The notes: generated by a model from the sequence alone, not told the origin. A DNA stretch of 64,000 nt from Haliscomenobacter sp033763495 (GCF_033763495.1 NZ_JANRKL010000193.1:12872-76871); one strand, 5' to 3'. Shown: positions 1 to 8,630, counted from the stretch's first letter. Numbers and translations are program-made.

Positions 1-52
1 CAGCTAGAAAGAACATTGTTCGAGAAAAGATTTTACGACCTACTGAGCGGGA

Positions 53-1837
53 TTACGGCATCGCCAATTCCCGATCCACCCAAATCGCCAACTGCCTTTT
101 CGTCACCCCTTCCTTTTCCATTTCTCGTTTTTTCACCTTAAATCCCAATTTCTGTAAATATTTCACTACCACCGTTGCACTCAAGACACCCTGCTCGGCC
201 ACCTTCAGCCCAGGGCGCAGCTGATCCAATAACGATTGCAAATCCTGCTGCTCAACCAATTTATCCGGGTAAAAAAACATCTCATTGGCCCAATCCACTG
301 CTTTTGGTTCAGCCCGAACCCAGCCACGCACACAAGCCCTTTGAATGGCACGAAAATCGGGGTCTTGGGGTCTGATATCGGTTAGCGGGAACACATAGGC
401 ACTCGCAGCGAGCAATATTTCCTGCAATGTGGGGACCTTCAGCTCCCGCGCTTCAATGCCTTTTTTCACCACCATCGCTGCCGCTGCACCAGCTGCTTGC
501 CCAATGCCCAGCACGACGGGTTGCAGTCGGGTACAGCCATTGACCATGTGTGACACGCTGATGCTTTTTTCCGCCACAATCAGTCCATCCACCTGCTCCG
601 GGATCAAGCAGGCATAAGGCACGGTGAAGGGCGGGATTTGGTAATAGTTCTTTTCGTTGCTTACGGCCGGATTTTCTTCGTGGTGGTGATCGATGGGGTA
701 ATTGCCCACGGCAATGCCAATTTTGTAAAAAGCTTTGCCCCCGGGAGCATATGGGTCCAAGAGATCATTCATGGTAAAAAATTGTAGCCCTTTGACCCTC
801 CGAGCTTCGCGGTGGTAAGGGATAAAGGGCAGACTGTCGACAGTGCCAAATTCATTGTACAAGCCCAGGTGGCTAAACCCTGCTTTGTTTTGCAAAAACC
901 AGACATAGGCCAAAGTCTTTGTTTTGGCGGTTTTTAAGGCCTTTTGCCGCTCCGAGGTACTCAGTCCAATTAAATTCAGGTAGGTGTCGTTGCCTTTGAG
1001 CGGCCAGTTGATCATGTATTTGTTGTTGGGCAGTTTGCCATAAGTGATCAAGGCGGCACAAGCATGGCGGGCATTGGCGGGGTCGGGGCAAACTTCTTTA
1101 CAGGTGCATTCAAAATCGTACAGGTCGTAGTTTAGTGGCTTCGGCAACAGGGGGGCTTTTCCTGGGCCATAGTCCTTAAGAATGGCTACGTAGGTGAGGT
1201 CTTGAATGTTGTCGGCCTGACGCTCCAATGGGGCGAGTTCTTCTCCGGTCAAACTGCGGGGGTCTTGCCCGATGTAATGTTCGCAACCCGCCATCGCCAG
1301 CACGTCGCCCAATTCGGTAGCATCAATGGTGATTTTGGCGTGGATCTCCAGCTTTTCCCCTGCGGCATTTTCAAAAACCACTCCAGTTACAGCATTACCC
1401 AATTTCAGTACCTGGACAGGGAAATAGCCATGCATGCGGCTCAAGTTCGGATAGGGGTCGAGTAGTTGCTTGAAAATCTGATTGCCAACGGCGGGTTCGT
1501 ATTGGGTTTCGCTTACCCAACCAGTGGCCAGGGCCTTGGGGCCACCATAATGTTGTTCCAATTTGCTGCGGAATTCCCCCCAGATGCCCGAGGGCATTTT
1601 GTGGTTGCCATCAATGGCGCTTACCCCTGAGGCGGTCAGCATACCACCCAGCCAGGGTGTCTCTTCTACCAGGATGACTTTGCGGCCCATGCGTGCGGCT
1701 TGGAGCGCTGCGGCAGTGCCGGATGCGCCTCCTCCTGCGATCAGAATTTCGGTTTTGAGGATTTGGGGGGATTGTGCCAACAGAGCTGTACCCACACAAC
1801 AAGAGAGGAGAAAAAGCAAAGGGAGGATTCGCCGCAT
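53..1837 (-). CDS. Secreted FAD-dependent oxidoreductase (FAD_oxidored family)
   Basis: Predicted 594-residue exported flavoprotein of the FAD-dependent oxidoreductase family (PF12831 type). The reading frame stays open up to 1897, but the ATG at 1837 gives a classic signal peptide (MRRILPLLFLLSCC, cleavage near ALLAQ), so that start is preferred. After the signal comes a beta strand and a GGGASG dinucleotide-binding loop followed by an acidic EE at the end of the second strand, the usual FAD-binding Rossmann start. A C-terminal region with GCTRLQPVVLGIGQAAG resembles the second FAD contact of this family. Members are often found with sugar or polysaccharide use in Bacteroidota, but the substrate here is unknown. 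Family assignment is firm; function is only general redox chemistry outside the cytoplasm. Confidence 0.85.
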   Translation of the reverse strand: MRRILPLLFLLSCCVGTALLAQSPQILKTEILIAGGGASGTAAALQAARMGRKVILVEETPWLGGMLTASGVSAIDGNHKMPSGIWGEFRSKLEQHYGGPKALATGWVSETQYEPAVGNQIFKQLLDPYPNLSRMHGYFPVQVLKLGNAVTGVVFENAAGEKLEIHAKITIDATELGDVLAMAGCEHYIGQDPRSLTGEELAPLERQADNIQDLTYVAILKDYGPGKAPLLPKPLNYDLYDFECTCKEVCPDPANARHACAALITYGKLPNNKYMINWPLKGNDTYLNLIGLSTSERQKALKTAKTKTLAYVWFLQNKAGFSHLGLYNEFGTVDSLPFIPYHREARRVKGLQFFTMNDLLDPYAPGGKAFYKIGIAVGNYPIDHHHEENPAVSNEKNYYQIPPFTVPYACLIPEQVDGLIVAEKSISVSHMVNGCTRLQPVVLGIGQAAGAAAAMVVKKGIEARELKVPTLQEILLAASAYVFPLTDIRPQDPDFRAIQRACVRGWVRAEPKAVDWANEMFFYPDKLVEQQDLQSLLDQLRPGLKVAEQGVLSATVVVKYLQKLGFKVKKREMEKEGVTKRQLAIWVDRELAMP

Positions 1838-1945
1838 GATTTTGGTGATTTGAAAGATGATCTGAGGTAAAATACCGCAAAAGTTGGACACCTCCATTCA
1901 TATGGACTATTTTTTGGCCTCTAATGCTTAGCTTGAAAAATCACT

Positions 1946-2018
1946 CACATTACGCAAGTTTGATTCTGAAAAGGAGCAGCTAGAATGTCAAGCTTTAATC
2001 TATTTAACTGCGTAATGT
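1946..2018. repeat. Short inverted repeat with ACATTACGCA ends
   Basis: In the gap between the FAD oxidoreductase start and the next gene, a copy of ACATTACGCAA near 1946 is matched by its complement ending near 2018, with about 50 bases between. It could form a weak hairpin or mark a small palindromic element; no gene was seen in this gap. Confidence 0.4.
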
Positions 2019-2055
2019 CAGTTAGTAAGTTGAAATTCCTATTTATTCCAATAAC

Positions 2056-2907
2056 CTACCACCAAGCGTATTTCCCTTTTTGCACCACATCCGTGACCTG
2101 CAAATCTGCCTGCACAAACACCTCCCCAGTTTTATCTTTCCGCAAAATTTCCACCTGAAAAGGCATTTTTTGTTCCTGAAAAAGCCGATAGTCGCTCCAG
2201 CGGAGTGCAGTTTGCCATTCCTGCCAGTTTTCGCTCCACAGGCTCAGTTCTTCCAATTCTTGTTGATCATTGATTTGGGCTTTAAAAAAAAAGGACTGGT
2301 TGTCCAGAGAGCAAGTAAAAGCCAGTCCTCCCACATTTGTATCCTCCCAATTGAGCTGGTAAAACAACCACCAATTGGGTTGCCAAACGGCAGCGGCGAA
2401 GTTATAAAACGCATTGCGCCGAGCCAAAACCAAGGGTAGCGCCGCTTTTTTCCACCGATAAGGAAAAGTAGACAACAACCAACGGGTACTGAATCCCTGG
2501 GATTGGCCATATTGCTCAGTCGCTTTGACCGACACCATAAAGGCTCGGGTGATGTCGGCATACCAAACCATGGTCAAAGGTTGTAGTGTAAAAAAAGCCT
2601 TGATTTCAGCGGGGTGCCATTTGCTTTTGGAACTGTTTCGTACAATACCTTTCATGCGTAGGCGTACTCGGGTGCTGGGCTCTGTTTGGGTCGTTGGATT
2701 GCTTTGGGCGAGGTAGTTGAGCCAGGATTGAGGGGATTGCTCTCCTTGAATTGGAGGAGCTTCAATAGGGGATTGTGCGGCTTCCCAATGCTGTTTGGCG
2801 CGGGGACGTACCAACAAACGAAACAAGCCACTACCTAGTAAGTCCAATAGTAGCCAAGCGGTGATGAAATAAGTGATCTCGGGCAAGTAGTATAAAATCT
2901 TGGACAT
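2056..2907 (-). CDS. Membrane-anchored DUF6544-like protein
   Basis: A 283-residue protein with one N-terminal membrane segment (about residues 6-30, ITAWLLLDLLGSGLF) and a soluble remainder. The soluble part has the look of DUF6544: VRLRMKGIVRN, then SKWHPAEIKAFFTLQP, a W-rich middle and a closing VQADLQVTDV strand. Function of that family is not known. A longer frame reaches 3006, but its extra residues are encoded by a palindromic repeat (2947-3041), so the ATG at 2907 is the likelier start. It lies downstream of parE on the same strand, separated by that hairpin, so co-transcription is doubtful. Family call is moderate and made from memory of motif layout. Confidence 0.6.
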   Translation of the reverse strand: MSKILYYLPEITYFITAWLLLDLLGSGLFRLLVRPRAKQHWEAAQSPIEAPPIQGEQSPQSWLNYLAQSNPTTQTEPSTRVRLRMKGIVRNSSKSKWHPAEIKAFFTLQPLTMVWYADITRAFMVSVKATEQYGQSQGFSTRWLLSTFPYRWKKAALPLVLARRNAFYNFAAAVWQPNWWLFYQLNWEDTNVGGLAFTCSLDNQSFFFKAQINDQQELEELSLWSENWQEWQTALRWSDYRLFQEQKMPFQVEILRKDKTGEVFVQADLQVTDVVQKGKYAWW

Positions 2908-2946
2908 GTTGGAGGGTTTCGTTGAGGCGCCACTAGCGTATAACTT

Positions 2947-3041
2947 CTTAGGTGACTCCTTAAGTGCCTTAGGTTTCTTAGGTGGTAAAAAACATTCTTT
3001 CACCACCTAAGAAACCTAAGGCACTTAAGGAGTCACCTAAG
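2947..3041. repeat. 40-bp perfect inverted repeat with tandem ACCTAAGGN arms
   Basis: Left arm 2947-2986 and right arm 3002-3041 are exact complements of 40 bases with a 15-base loop. Each arm is itself made of short tandem repeats: in the right arm, ACCTAAGAA, ACCTAAGGC, ACTTAAGGAGTC, ACCTAAGGA. It sits directly after the parE stop codon (3055, minus strand) and before the DUF6544-like gene, and could end or slow parE transcription. No clear U-run follows. Confidence 0.9.
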
Positions 3042-3054
3042 GAATAAAGGCAAC

Positions 3055-4968
3055 TTAATCCTCCACATCCGCCGTTTCCAGTGCTGGAGCATCCACTGCC
3101 TCTATCTCGATCTCATTCAACTCCACCCGCAAGTTGCCAATGATAAAATCCTGGCGCTCTGGCGTGTTTTTGCCCATGTAATAGGACAGCACATCGTCGA
3201 TATCCGTACTCTCGGTAATAATCACCGGTTCAAGGCGAATATCCGCACCAATGAAGGCTGAAAACTCATCTGGAGAAATTTCACCCAAGCCCTTAAAGCG
3301 GGTGATCTCCGGTTTGCCCCGCAGTTTTTTGATGGCGGCCTGTTTTTCAGCTTCCGAGTAGCAGTAAAAACGCTGCTGCTTATCCCGTACCCGGAAAAGT
3401 GGGGTCTCCAGGATATACAGGTGATTGCCCCGCACCAATTCAGGAAAAAACTGGAGGAAGAAAGTCAACATCAAAAGCCGGATGTGCATGCCATCCACGT
3501 CGGCATCGGTGGCGATGACCACGCGGTTGTAGCGCAGATCGTCCATCCCGTCTTCGATACTTAAAGCGTGCTGGAGCAGGTTAAATTCTTCGTTTTCGTA
3601 GACCGTTTTTTTGGTCAGGCCATAACAGTTAAGCGGTTTACCCCGCAAACTAAACACAGCCTGGGTTTGAACATCCCGAGCTTTGGTGATCGAGCCGCTG
3701 GCCGAATCTCCTTCGGTGATGAATAAAGTGGTTGCCAGGCGCAGGTCTTCAGCCACTTTTTTAGTTGAGTCGCTGAAGTGCAGGCGGCAGTCCCGCAATT
3801 TTTTATTGTGCAGGTTGGCTTTTTTGGCGCGTTGGTTGGCCAGTTTTTTGATATCGGCAATCTCCTTGCGCTCCCTTTCTGATTGCAGAATGCGTTTTTT
3901 CAGCGCATCTGCTACTTCTGGATGTTTGCGGAGGTGATTGTCGAGTTGCTCTTTGATGAAGTTGCCAACGAAGGTACGGATGCTTTGGCCGCCCTCAGGG
4001 GCCGTATTGACCGAGCCGAGTTTGGTCTTGGTTTGAGATTCGAAAACAGGTTCCTCAATCCGGACACTCACGGCAGCTACAATGGAGCCCAGGATATCCG
4101 TGCGGTCGTAATTGGCGTTGTAAAACTTCTTCACGGTTTCTACCACCGCTTCCTTGAAGGCATTGAGGTGGGTACCACCTTGAGTGGTGTTTTGACCATT
4201 GACAAAAGAGTAATATTGCTCGCCATAATGGTTGCCGTGGCTCATGGCCACTTCCATGTCTTCGCCCTTGAGGTGAATCAGCGGATAACGCAGGTCTTCG
4301 TTTTTACTCTTGCGCTCCAGGAGGTCGTAAAGACCATTTTTGGAGGCGATGATCTGCCCGTTGTAGTTGAGTTTTAACCCTGAGTTGAGGTAAGCGTAAT
4401 TCCACAACTGGTTTTCAAGGTGATCCCGGTGAAAACGGTAATTGCGGAAGATGCCATTGTCGGGTTTGAAAGAAACCAAGGTCCCGTTGGGTTCGTTGGT
4501 TTTTGCAATGGGATGTTCCTTGACTAGTTCGCCTTGTTTGAATTCGGCAACTTTCATCTGACCTTCACGTACAGCTTTGACCAGAAAATAGTCTGAAAGG
4601 GCGTTGACAGCTTTGGTACCTACCCCATTCAAACCCACCGACTTTTTAAAGGCCTTGGAATCGTATTTACCGCCTGTGTTGATTTTGGATACACAGTCGA
4701 TCACTTTACCCAAGGGAATGCCCCGACCATAGTCACGAATTTCGGCGGAGTTTTCCTCTATCTTAATGTGAATCTCCTTACCGTGCCCCATGACGTATTC
4801 GTCAATGCAGTTGTCCAACACTTCTTTGAGCAAAATATAAATGCCATCATCTGAAGAGGCTCCATCCCCCAACTTACCAATGTACATCCCGGGACGTAAC
4901 CGAATGTGCTCTTTCCAGTCTAAAGAGCGAATGTTGTCCTCGTTGTAACTCACTTGCTGTTCTGCCAT
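3055..4968 (-). CDS. parE: DNA topoisomerase IV subunit B
   Basis: ATPase subunit of topoisomerase IV, which with ParC unlinks daughter chromosomes. The 637 residues hold the GHKL ATPase fold (EVLDNCIDEY about 49-58, DYGRGIP 79-85, GLNGVGTKA 112-120), the transducer domain, and a TOPRIM domain with EGDSASGS near 418-425 and TDADVDGMHIR near 483-493. Length and the DWKEHIRLRPGMYIG start fit the ParE type of Bacteroidota rather than GyrB. The parC partner is not next to it. The start at 4968 fits a -7 box at 5027-5034 with a -33 TTTG 20 bases further out. Very confident in the enzyme class, slightly less in ParE versus GyrB. Confidence 0.95.
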   Translation of the reverse strand: MAEQQVSYNEDNIRSLDWKEHIRLRPGMYIGKLGDGASSDDGIYILLKEVLDNCIDEYVMGHGKEIHIKIEENSAEIRDYGRGIPLGKVIDCVSKINTGGKYDSKAFKKSVGLNGVGTKAVNALSDYFLVKAVREGQMKVAEFKQGELVKEHPIAKTNEPNGTLVSFKPDNGIFRNYRFHRDHLENQLWNYAYLNSGLKLNYNGQIIASKNGLYDLLERKSKNEDLRYPLIHLKGEDMEVAMSHGNHYGEQYYSFVNGQNTTQGGTHLNAFKEAVVETVKKFYNANYDRTDILGSIVAAVSVRIEEPVFESQTKTKLGSVNTAPEGGQSIRTFVGNFIKEQLDNHLRKHPEVADALKKRILQSERERKEIADIKKLANQRAKKANLHNKKLRDCRLHFSDSTKKVAEDLRLATTLFITEGDSASGSITKARDVQTQAVFSLRGKPLNCYGLTKKTVYENEEFNLLQHALSIEDGMDDLRYNRVVIATDADVDGMHIRLLMLTFFLQFFPELVRGNHLYILETPLFRVRDKQQRFYCYSEAEKQAAIKKLRGKPEITRFKGLGEISPDEFSAFIGADIRLEPVIITESTDIDDVLSYYMGKNTPERQDFIIGNLRVELNEIEIEAVDAPALETADVED

Positions 4969-5016
4969 GTGCTCCGATGTTAAAAAAATATTAAAAACTA
5001 CTGCAAATCAGTTCCA

Positions 5017-5137
5017 GAGTAGTGGGCAAAAATAAGTATTCATTTTTTTTGAGTCAAAGGATTAGATAAGACACTTAAAATGAACCGTTTACTTATCTAA
5101 TCCTTTGACAAAATGAATCACTTATTTTTTTTTGCCC
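5017..5137. repeat. Long inverted repeat carrying the divergent parE promoters
   Basis: An inner 18-bp perfect stem (5053-5070 with 5092-5109) is extended outward by imperfect arms ending in GGGCAAAAATAAGT (5024-5037) and its complement near 5120-5137. The left arm (AAAAATAAGTATTCATT) and the right arm (AAAATGAATCACTTATT) each match the dispersed repeat found at 41820-41863 and 59253-59297, so the palindrome seems built of two head-to-head copies. Both flanking promoters lie in or at the edge of it. Confidence 0.85.
5027..5058 (-). promoter_or_regulatory. Probable parE promoter (TTTG N20 TATTTTTG)
   Basis: On the minus strand a TTTG (5055-5058) is followed 20 bases later by TATTTTTG (5027-5034), matching the known Bacteroidota primary sigma consensus TTTG/TAnnTTTG. 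The start codon of parE follows about 58 bases downstream of the -7 box. Confidence 0.7.
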
Positions 5138-5164
5138 AAAAGAACGAAAAGAGTGGTATTTTTG
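5131..5164 (+). promoter_or_regulatory. Probable promoter of the membrane protein gene at 5232
   Basis: TTTG at 5131-5134 and TATTTTTG at 5157-5164 with 22 bases between fit the Bacteroidota promoter consensus. It points away from the parE promoter, making a divergent promoter pair that shares the palindrome. Confidence 0.6.
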
Positions 5165-5231
5165 CGTTAAATATACAGTAAAAAAACTTTTTCAAGCAAC
5201 AAATTGTTGTTTATTTTTCAATTTCATCAGC

Positions 5232-5774
5232 TTGAACCGAGAAAACTTATACCGTCACCCTGCCATGCGCAACCTGCGCAATGCCATCCTTCGTGAGCTG
5301 CGGATGCAGTTTGCCATGAGTTTGGTATTGCTCGCTTTTGGTTCGGGACTATGCGTGTTGACCTTTAAAATCAACGTTGTTTTTTCCATTATTGGTTTAG
5401 GCTTAAGCATGGTGGGCGGCAAATTGGTCGTTGACACCACCACAAATCTGCGCATCGACAACCATCTTTTGCTCAATTACCTCCGCTATCAGCCTCAACA
5501 AATTGTGTGGGTGTATTCCATCATTACCGAACGTATCCCTTTCGGCATTCACTTGTTCCGCAAGGGCACGCTGCACTTCAAACTCGCCGATGGCAGTGAT
5601 TATACGGTTGGCATGCAAGCTAGTAAATTAAAATTGGTTAGCAAATTCCTGATGCGCCTCCTGCCCCACGCTACTTTCGGGTACACCGTTGATCGGGAGT
5701 ACACTTTCCGCGTAAGCCCCGAGCGCCTGCGCAAAGATGAAAGCAAAGACGACGATAGTGATTTTAATTTCTAG
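5232..5774 (+). CDS. Small membrane protein of unknown function
   Basis: A 180-residue protein with two adjoining hydrophobic segments (about residues 27-47 and 50-68) followed by a soluble C-terminal half rich in beta-like sequence and a charged DESKDDDSD tail. I do not recognise the family. The first possible start is a TTG at 5232; an ATG at 5265 would give 169 residues, and the choice is open because no Shine-Dalgarno site is visible. It has its own divergent promoter next to parE and its 3' end overlaps the convergent gene at 5764 by 11 bases. The YTVGMQASKLKLVSKFL region and hydrophobic hairpin suggest an inner-membrane protein with a cytoplasmic domain, but this is a guess. Confidence 0.75.
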   Translation: MNRENLYRHPAMRNLRNAILRELRMQFAMSLVLLAFGSGLCVLTFKINVVFSIIGLGLSMVGGKLVVDTTTNLRIDNHLLLNYLRYQPQQIVWVYSIITERIPFGIHLFRKGTLHFKLADGSDYTVGMQASKLKLVSKFLMRLLPHATFGYTVDREYTFRVSPERLRKDESKDDDSDFNF

Positions 5775-6291
5775 TTTTGGAATAACCTCTTCCAAAAAAC
5801 TGGCGGTACCCCAAACTCAGCGCCAGCAGCAATCCGGCAAAAATCAAGACCACCACTGAAAAAGGCATGCTGATAATGGCAAAGATTCGCGTACGATCTA
5901 CCAGCCACATCAGCCCTATGGTAGCAGCAATCAGCATGAGTAATCCCGACAATTTATCAAATCCAGGGATGTAACTCAAATCCACATTGCGCCGCACGAT
6001 ACTCAAGGTCAGAATCATGGATACGATGGGCAAAACCTGGGTATAGATATCCATGTTCAGGATGCTGGTGCGTTCGAATAAAAAGATATAGACATTGAGC
6101 GACAGGGCAAAGATACCTGGCACTGCGCTCAAATAAATGATAGCAGAATACAGGTATTTCCAGGGAGTATTCCGGCCTTCTACACCTGCTATCCAGGCCA
6201 GAAGCAAAGCCGCCACTGGCAAAACAGCAAAGTACAGGACTACTGATTCGGGATGATTGCCCAGGTAGATGAGCAGGTCATTCAAGGTCAT
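5764..6291 (-). CDS. Multi-pass inner membrane protein, function unknown
   Basis: A 175-residue protein with about five hydrophobic segments: ESVVLYFAVLPVAALLLAWI, a second around IIYLSAVPGIFALSLNVYIF, then VLPIVSMILTLSIV, LLMLIAATIGLMWLV and a last one near ISMPFSVVVLIFAGLLLAL. No motif I can name. The frame is open to 6342, but a -7 box (6340-6347) falls on that upstream ATG, so the ATG at 6291 (MTLNDLL) is preferred. The next gene upstream on the same strand (NfeD-like) ends 72 bases before; the pair may be functionally linked, but this gene appears to have its own promoter. Confidence 0.75.
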   Translation of the reverse strand: MTLNDLLIYLGNHPESVVLYFAVLPVAALLLAWIAGVEGRNTPWKYLYSAIIYLSAVPGIFALSLNVYIFLFERTSILNMDIYTQVLPIVSMILTLSIVRRNVDLSYIPGFDKLSGLLMLIAATIGLMWLVDRTRIFAIISMPFSVVVLIFAGLLLALSLGYRQFFGRGYSKTRN

Positions 6292-6339
6292 GGTGCAATG
6301 ATTTTGATCAGGAACAAGAGTTTGTTTAAACTCAAAACC

Positions 6340-6347
6340 CAAAGATA
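6340..6347 (-). promoter_or_regulatory. -7 box TATCTTTG before the gene at 5764-6291
   Basis: The minus strand reads TATCTTTG here, a match to TAnnTTTG. It would place the transcript start about 40 bases before the ATG at 6291. No clear -33 TTTG at the usual distance was found. Confidence 0.45.
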
Positions 6348-6362
6348 TAAAATAGGTGATAA

Positions 6363-6965
6363 CTAGAAGGGAGACTGCGGACCAATATGTTGTAAAGGTT
6401 CCACTACCAGGATGTGGTCATCAACAATATCCACCACCCGCACAGAGTCCCCTGGCCGAATTTCGGCACCAATCGAAACTGCATCCAGGGCATAGGGCGC
6501 TTTGCGCAAATTGAGGTGCACTCTTCCCAGTCCTTCCTGATGAGGAGGAATGTATTGCAGTACTTCCCCAGTGCTGGTGAGGGCTTCCTGATAATTGAAT
6601 TCGGACCGATGAGAGGGAACAATTTTTTTCACAGGCTTACGCAGGCGCAAAATCAGGTAGGGAAACAATGCCGCAAGAACTCCAAAAGGTAGTCCATCTG
6701 CCAGGGAAATCAGTAAGCCTGGCTCCCAAATATGAGCCAAAAGACTTGTCCAGGACCAAAAGGTGAAAAAAGTCAGGATGAACCGAGCACCAGTTACTTT
6801 AGGACGGGTATAGCCGTGATCATGTTCATCGTTAAAAAACTGCAGGATCAAAAAAATACTCAGCAAGATGGTAAATACCACCGCAGCCACCCACAGCAGT
6901 TGCTCTGCCCAGGTGAGTCTAAGGAATGCGGGAATAAATAGCCAAATCTGCATAGTCTTCTCCAT
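6363..6965 (-). CDS. NfeD-like membrane protein with C-terminal OB domain
   Basis: A 200-residue protein with three to four membrane segments in the first 110 residues (LLWVAAVVFTILLSIFLILQ, FILTFFTFWSWTSLLAHIW, LPFGVLAALFPYLILRL) and a soluble C-terminal domain with EALTSTGEVLQYIPPHQEG... then EIRPGDSVRVVDIVDDHILVVEP. That last region has the five-stranded OB-fold pattern of NfeD proteins, which work with SPFH/flotillin-like partners in membrane domains. No such partner lies nearby. An inner ATG at 6953 is an alternative start. A -7 box at 7003-7010 supports transcription from just upstream. The OB-fold call is fairly good, the cellular role is inferred only from the family. Confidence 0.7.
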   Translation of the reverse strand: MEKTMQIWLFIPAFLRLTWAEQLLWVAAVVFTILLSIFLILQFFNDEHDHGYTRPKVTGARFILTFFTFWSWTSLLAHIWEPGLLISLADGLPFGVLAALFPYLILRLRKPVKKIVPSHRSEFNYQEALTSTGEVLQYIPPHQEGLGRVHLNLRKAPYALDAVSIGAEIRPGDSVRVVDIVDDHILVVEPLQHIGPQSPF

Positions 6966-7002
6966 CTTAAAGCACGTTCAAAAAGAATACCTTGCTTTTC
7001 GA

Positions 7003-7010
7003 CAAAAGTA
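7003..7010 (-). promoter_or_regulatory. -7 box TACTTTTG before the NfeD-like gene
   Basis: Minus strand TACTTTTG, about 38 bases before the start at 6965. It fits the TAnnTTTG consensus; a matching -33 element was not seen. Confidence 0.5.
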
Positions 7011-7208
7011 GCTTACTTATGCCACACCGCGTCCTTTGTATCGACCAATGGGCAAGGATTTTCGCTCAAATGGGCTTCTATTGCTTTTTTCAACTGGTTT
7101 AAGTTTTTTAACAACATCAAAGCAGGAAGCAATTGAACTGGTCTATCTTTTTTCTCGAAACTGGCTGTTTTTACTAGTCCTTAATCTCCATAGTTTTGTA
7201 AAAAAAAC

Positions 7209-7853
7209 ATGAAACCGAAGACTTCCCGCATCGAACCCAGTCGTTACGCCAAACGGATGCGCAACGACGAAGGGACCATTCACACCATTCTGGACGAATC
7301 CCTGGTTTGTCACGTATCTTATGTATTGGACGGGCAACCCTTTATCATCCCCACTGCTTATTGCCGGGTGAACAACACCATTTATTTGCACGGTTCCGTA
7401 GGTAGTCATTTTTTCATGCAAATGGCCAAAGGTATTCCGGTTTGTATTGCGGTGACCTTGATCGATGCCCTGGTGCTGGCTCGTTCGGTTTTTCACCATT
7501 CCCTCAATTATCGCTCAGTGGTTGCTTTTGGAAGCACTCGCCTGGTGGATGACCCCGCGGAAAGGTGGATGGCCGCCGAACGTTTTACCGAGCACATCAT
7601 CCCCGGGCGTTGGAACGATGCCCGCCAACCTTCAAAAAGCGAACTCAAAAAAACGATGTTCATCGCCGTTGAACTAGAAGAAGTTTCGGCTAAAGTGCGC
7701 GATATGGGCGTTGGAGATGATCCTGAAGACATGGAGGCACCGGTTTGGGCTGGTTTATTGCCTTTAACCCTGAACGTTGGTACCCCACAACAGGATGAGC
7801 AACAAGAGTCCAACATCCCAGTACCCGATTACATTAGCCAATATAAACGTTGA
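7209..7853 (+). CDS. Pyridoxamine 5'-phosphate oxidase family flavin-binding protein
   Basis: A 214-residue split-barrel flavoprotein of the PNPOx-like class (PF12900, Pyridox_ox_2). Diagnostic sequence: R-x-x-KR-x(4)-EGTIHTILDESLVCHVSYV, then PFIIPTAYCRVNNTIYLHGS and VCIAVTLIDALVLARSVFHHS, the conserved core that holds FMN, followed by MFIAVELEEVSAKVR. These proteins bind FMN or haem; the physiological substrate is generally unknown, so this is not evidence for vitamin B6 synthesis. It stands alone, transcribed towards the secreted-protein operon that follows. Family certain. Confidence 0.92.
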   Translation: MKPKTSRIEPSRYAKRMRNDEGTIHTILDESLVCHVSYVLDGQPFIIPTAYCRVNNTIYLHGSVGSHFFMQMAKGIPVCIAVTLIDALVLARSVFHHSLNYRSVVAFGSTRLVDDPAERWMAAERFTEHIIPGRWNDARQPSKSELKKTMFIAVELEEVSAKVRDMGVGDDPEDMEAPVWAGLLPLTLNVGTPQQDEQQESNIPVPDYISQYKR

Positions 7854-7983
7854 AAAAATTCCAACGCATTTCTCCCTACCCTCGTCTTATGTTAAAGTAG
7901 CTTCCTATTCCCACTTTACCTTGTTAAAACCCTTGGGTTTACAGCAATTTGCGGTATTTTTACCAAGATTACAACTACACAGG

Positions 7984-8628
7984 ATGTTGCGACTGCTGTT
8001 TTTACTGCTGATGACGATGACGGTAAGGGGAAAGCTCTCTGCTCAGGATACCCTTTTGTATTGGCCAAAGTTGGAATTGGGCATGAACATTACCCAAACC
8101 CTGGCTGGTTTTTTTAATTCCGGCGGGCAAGGATTGCCTACCGATCCTTACTTGTTCAGCCTCAAAATTCCGGGGGCTCGCAGTACTTTCCGCACGGGGT
8201 TCAACGCCCGTTTGCGCAATCGGGAAGAAGCCTCCAATACTGGCCAACGCCTGATTAATGAGCGGGATTTTCACCTGCGCGCAGGGCTGGAATGGCGGCG
8301 GGCTTTGACTAAAAAATTCAGTTTTTACTACGGCATTGATGCCATCATGCGTTATCAACAGGAAGATGTTGATTTCACTACCAATGGCGGAACAATTGAA
8401 TTGGGCAGCAATAATATTGGTTTTGGTGGTGGCCCTTTGATGGGTATACTATTTCACCTGTCGTCTAAGATAATGCTGAGCACCGAAAGTAGTTTGTATG
8501 GAATGGCGAGTTCGGGGAAAGAAAGAGATCAAACCGATCCAGGAGTCCCACCGACCGAGCAGAAGATCCGGCAGTTTGAAATGCTGCCTTCGATACCGAA
8601 TTCCTTGTACGTGTTTTTCCGCTTTTGA
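7984..8628 (+). CDS. Secreted protein, probable small outer-membrane barrel
   Basis: A 214-residue exported protein with signal peptide MLRLLFLLLMTMTV and cleavage near LSAQD; the frame is open further upstream to 7777 but only this ATG gives a signal. The mature part has alternating strand patterns (LELGMNITQTLAGFF, FRTGFNARLRNREE, LRAGLEWRRALTKKFSFYYGID, GFGGGPLMGILFHLSSKIMLSTESSLYG) and ends in an aromatic FVFFRF-like tail (YVFFRF), typical of small Bacteroidota outer-membrane barrels. The next gene begins 2 bases after its stop and encodes a protein of similar build, so the two are likely one operon and may act together. Function unknown. Confidence 0.75.
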   Translation: MLRLLFLLLMTMTVRGKLSAQDTLLYWPKLELGMNITQTLAGFFNSGGQGLPTDPYLFSLKIPGARSTFRTGFNARLRNREEASNTGQRLINERDFHLRAGLEWRRALTKKFSFYYGIDAIMRYQQEDVDFTTNGGTIELGSNNIGFGGGPLMGILFHLSSKIMLSTESSLYGMASSGKERDQTDPGVPPTEQKIRQFEMLPSIPNSLYVFFRF

Positions 8629-8630
8629 CC

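Noticed and set aside
2908..3006. N-terminal extension of the DUF6544-like protein
   Set aside because: The extra residues are encoded by the palindromic repeat and would place a charged segment before the membrane helix; likely non-coding.
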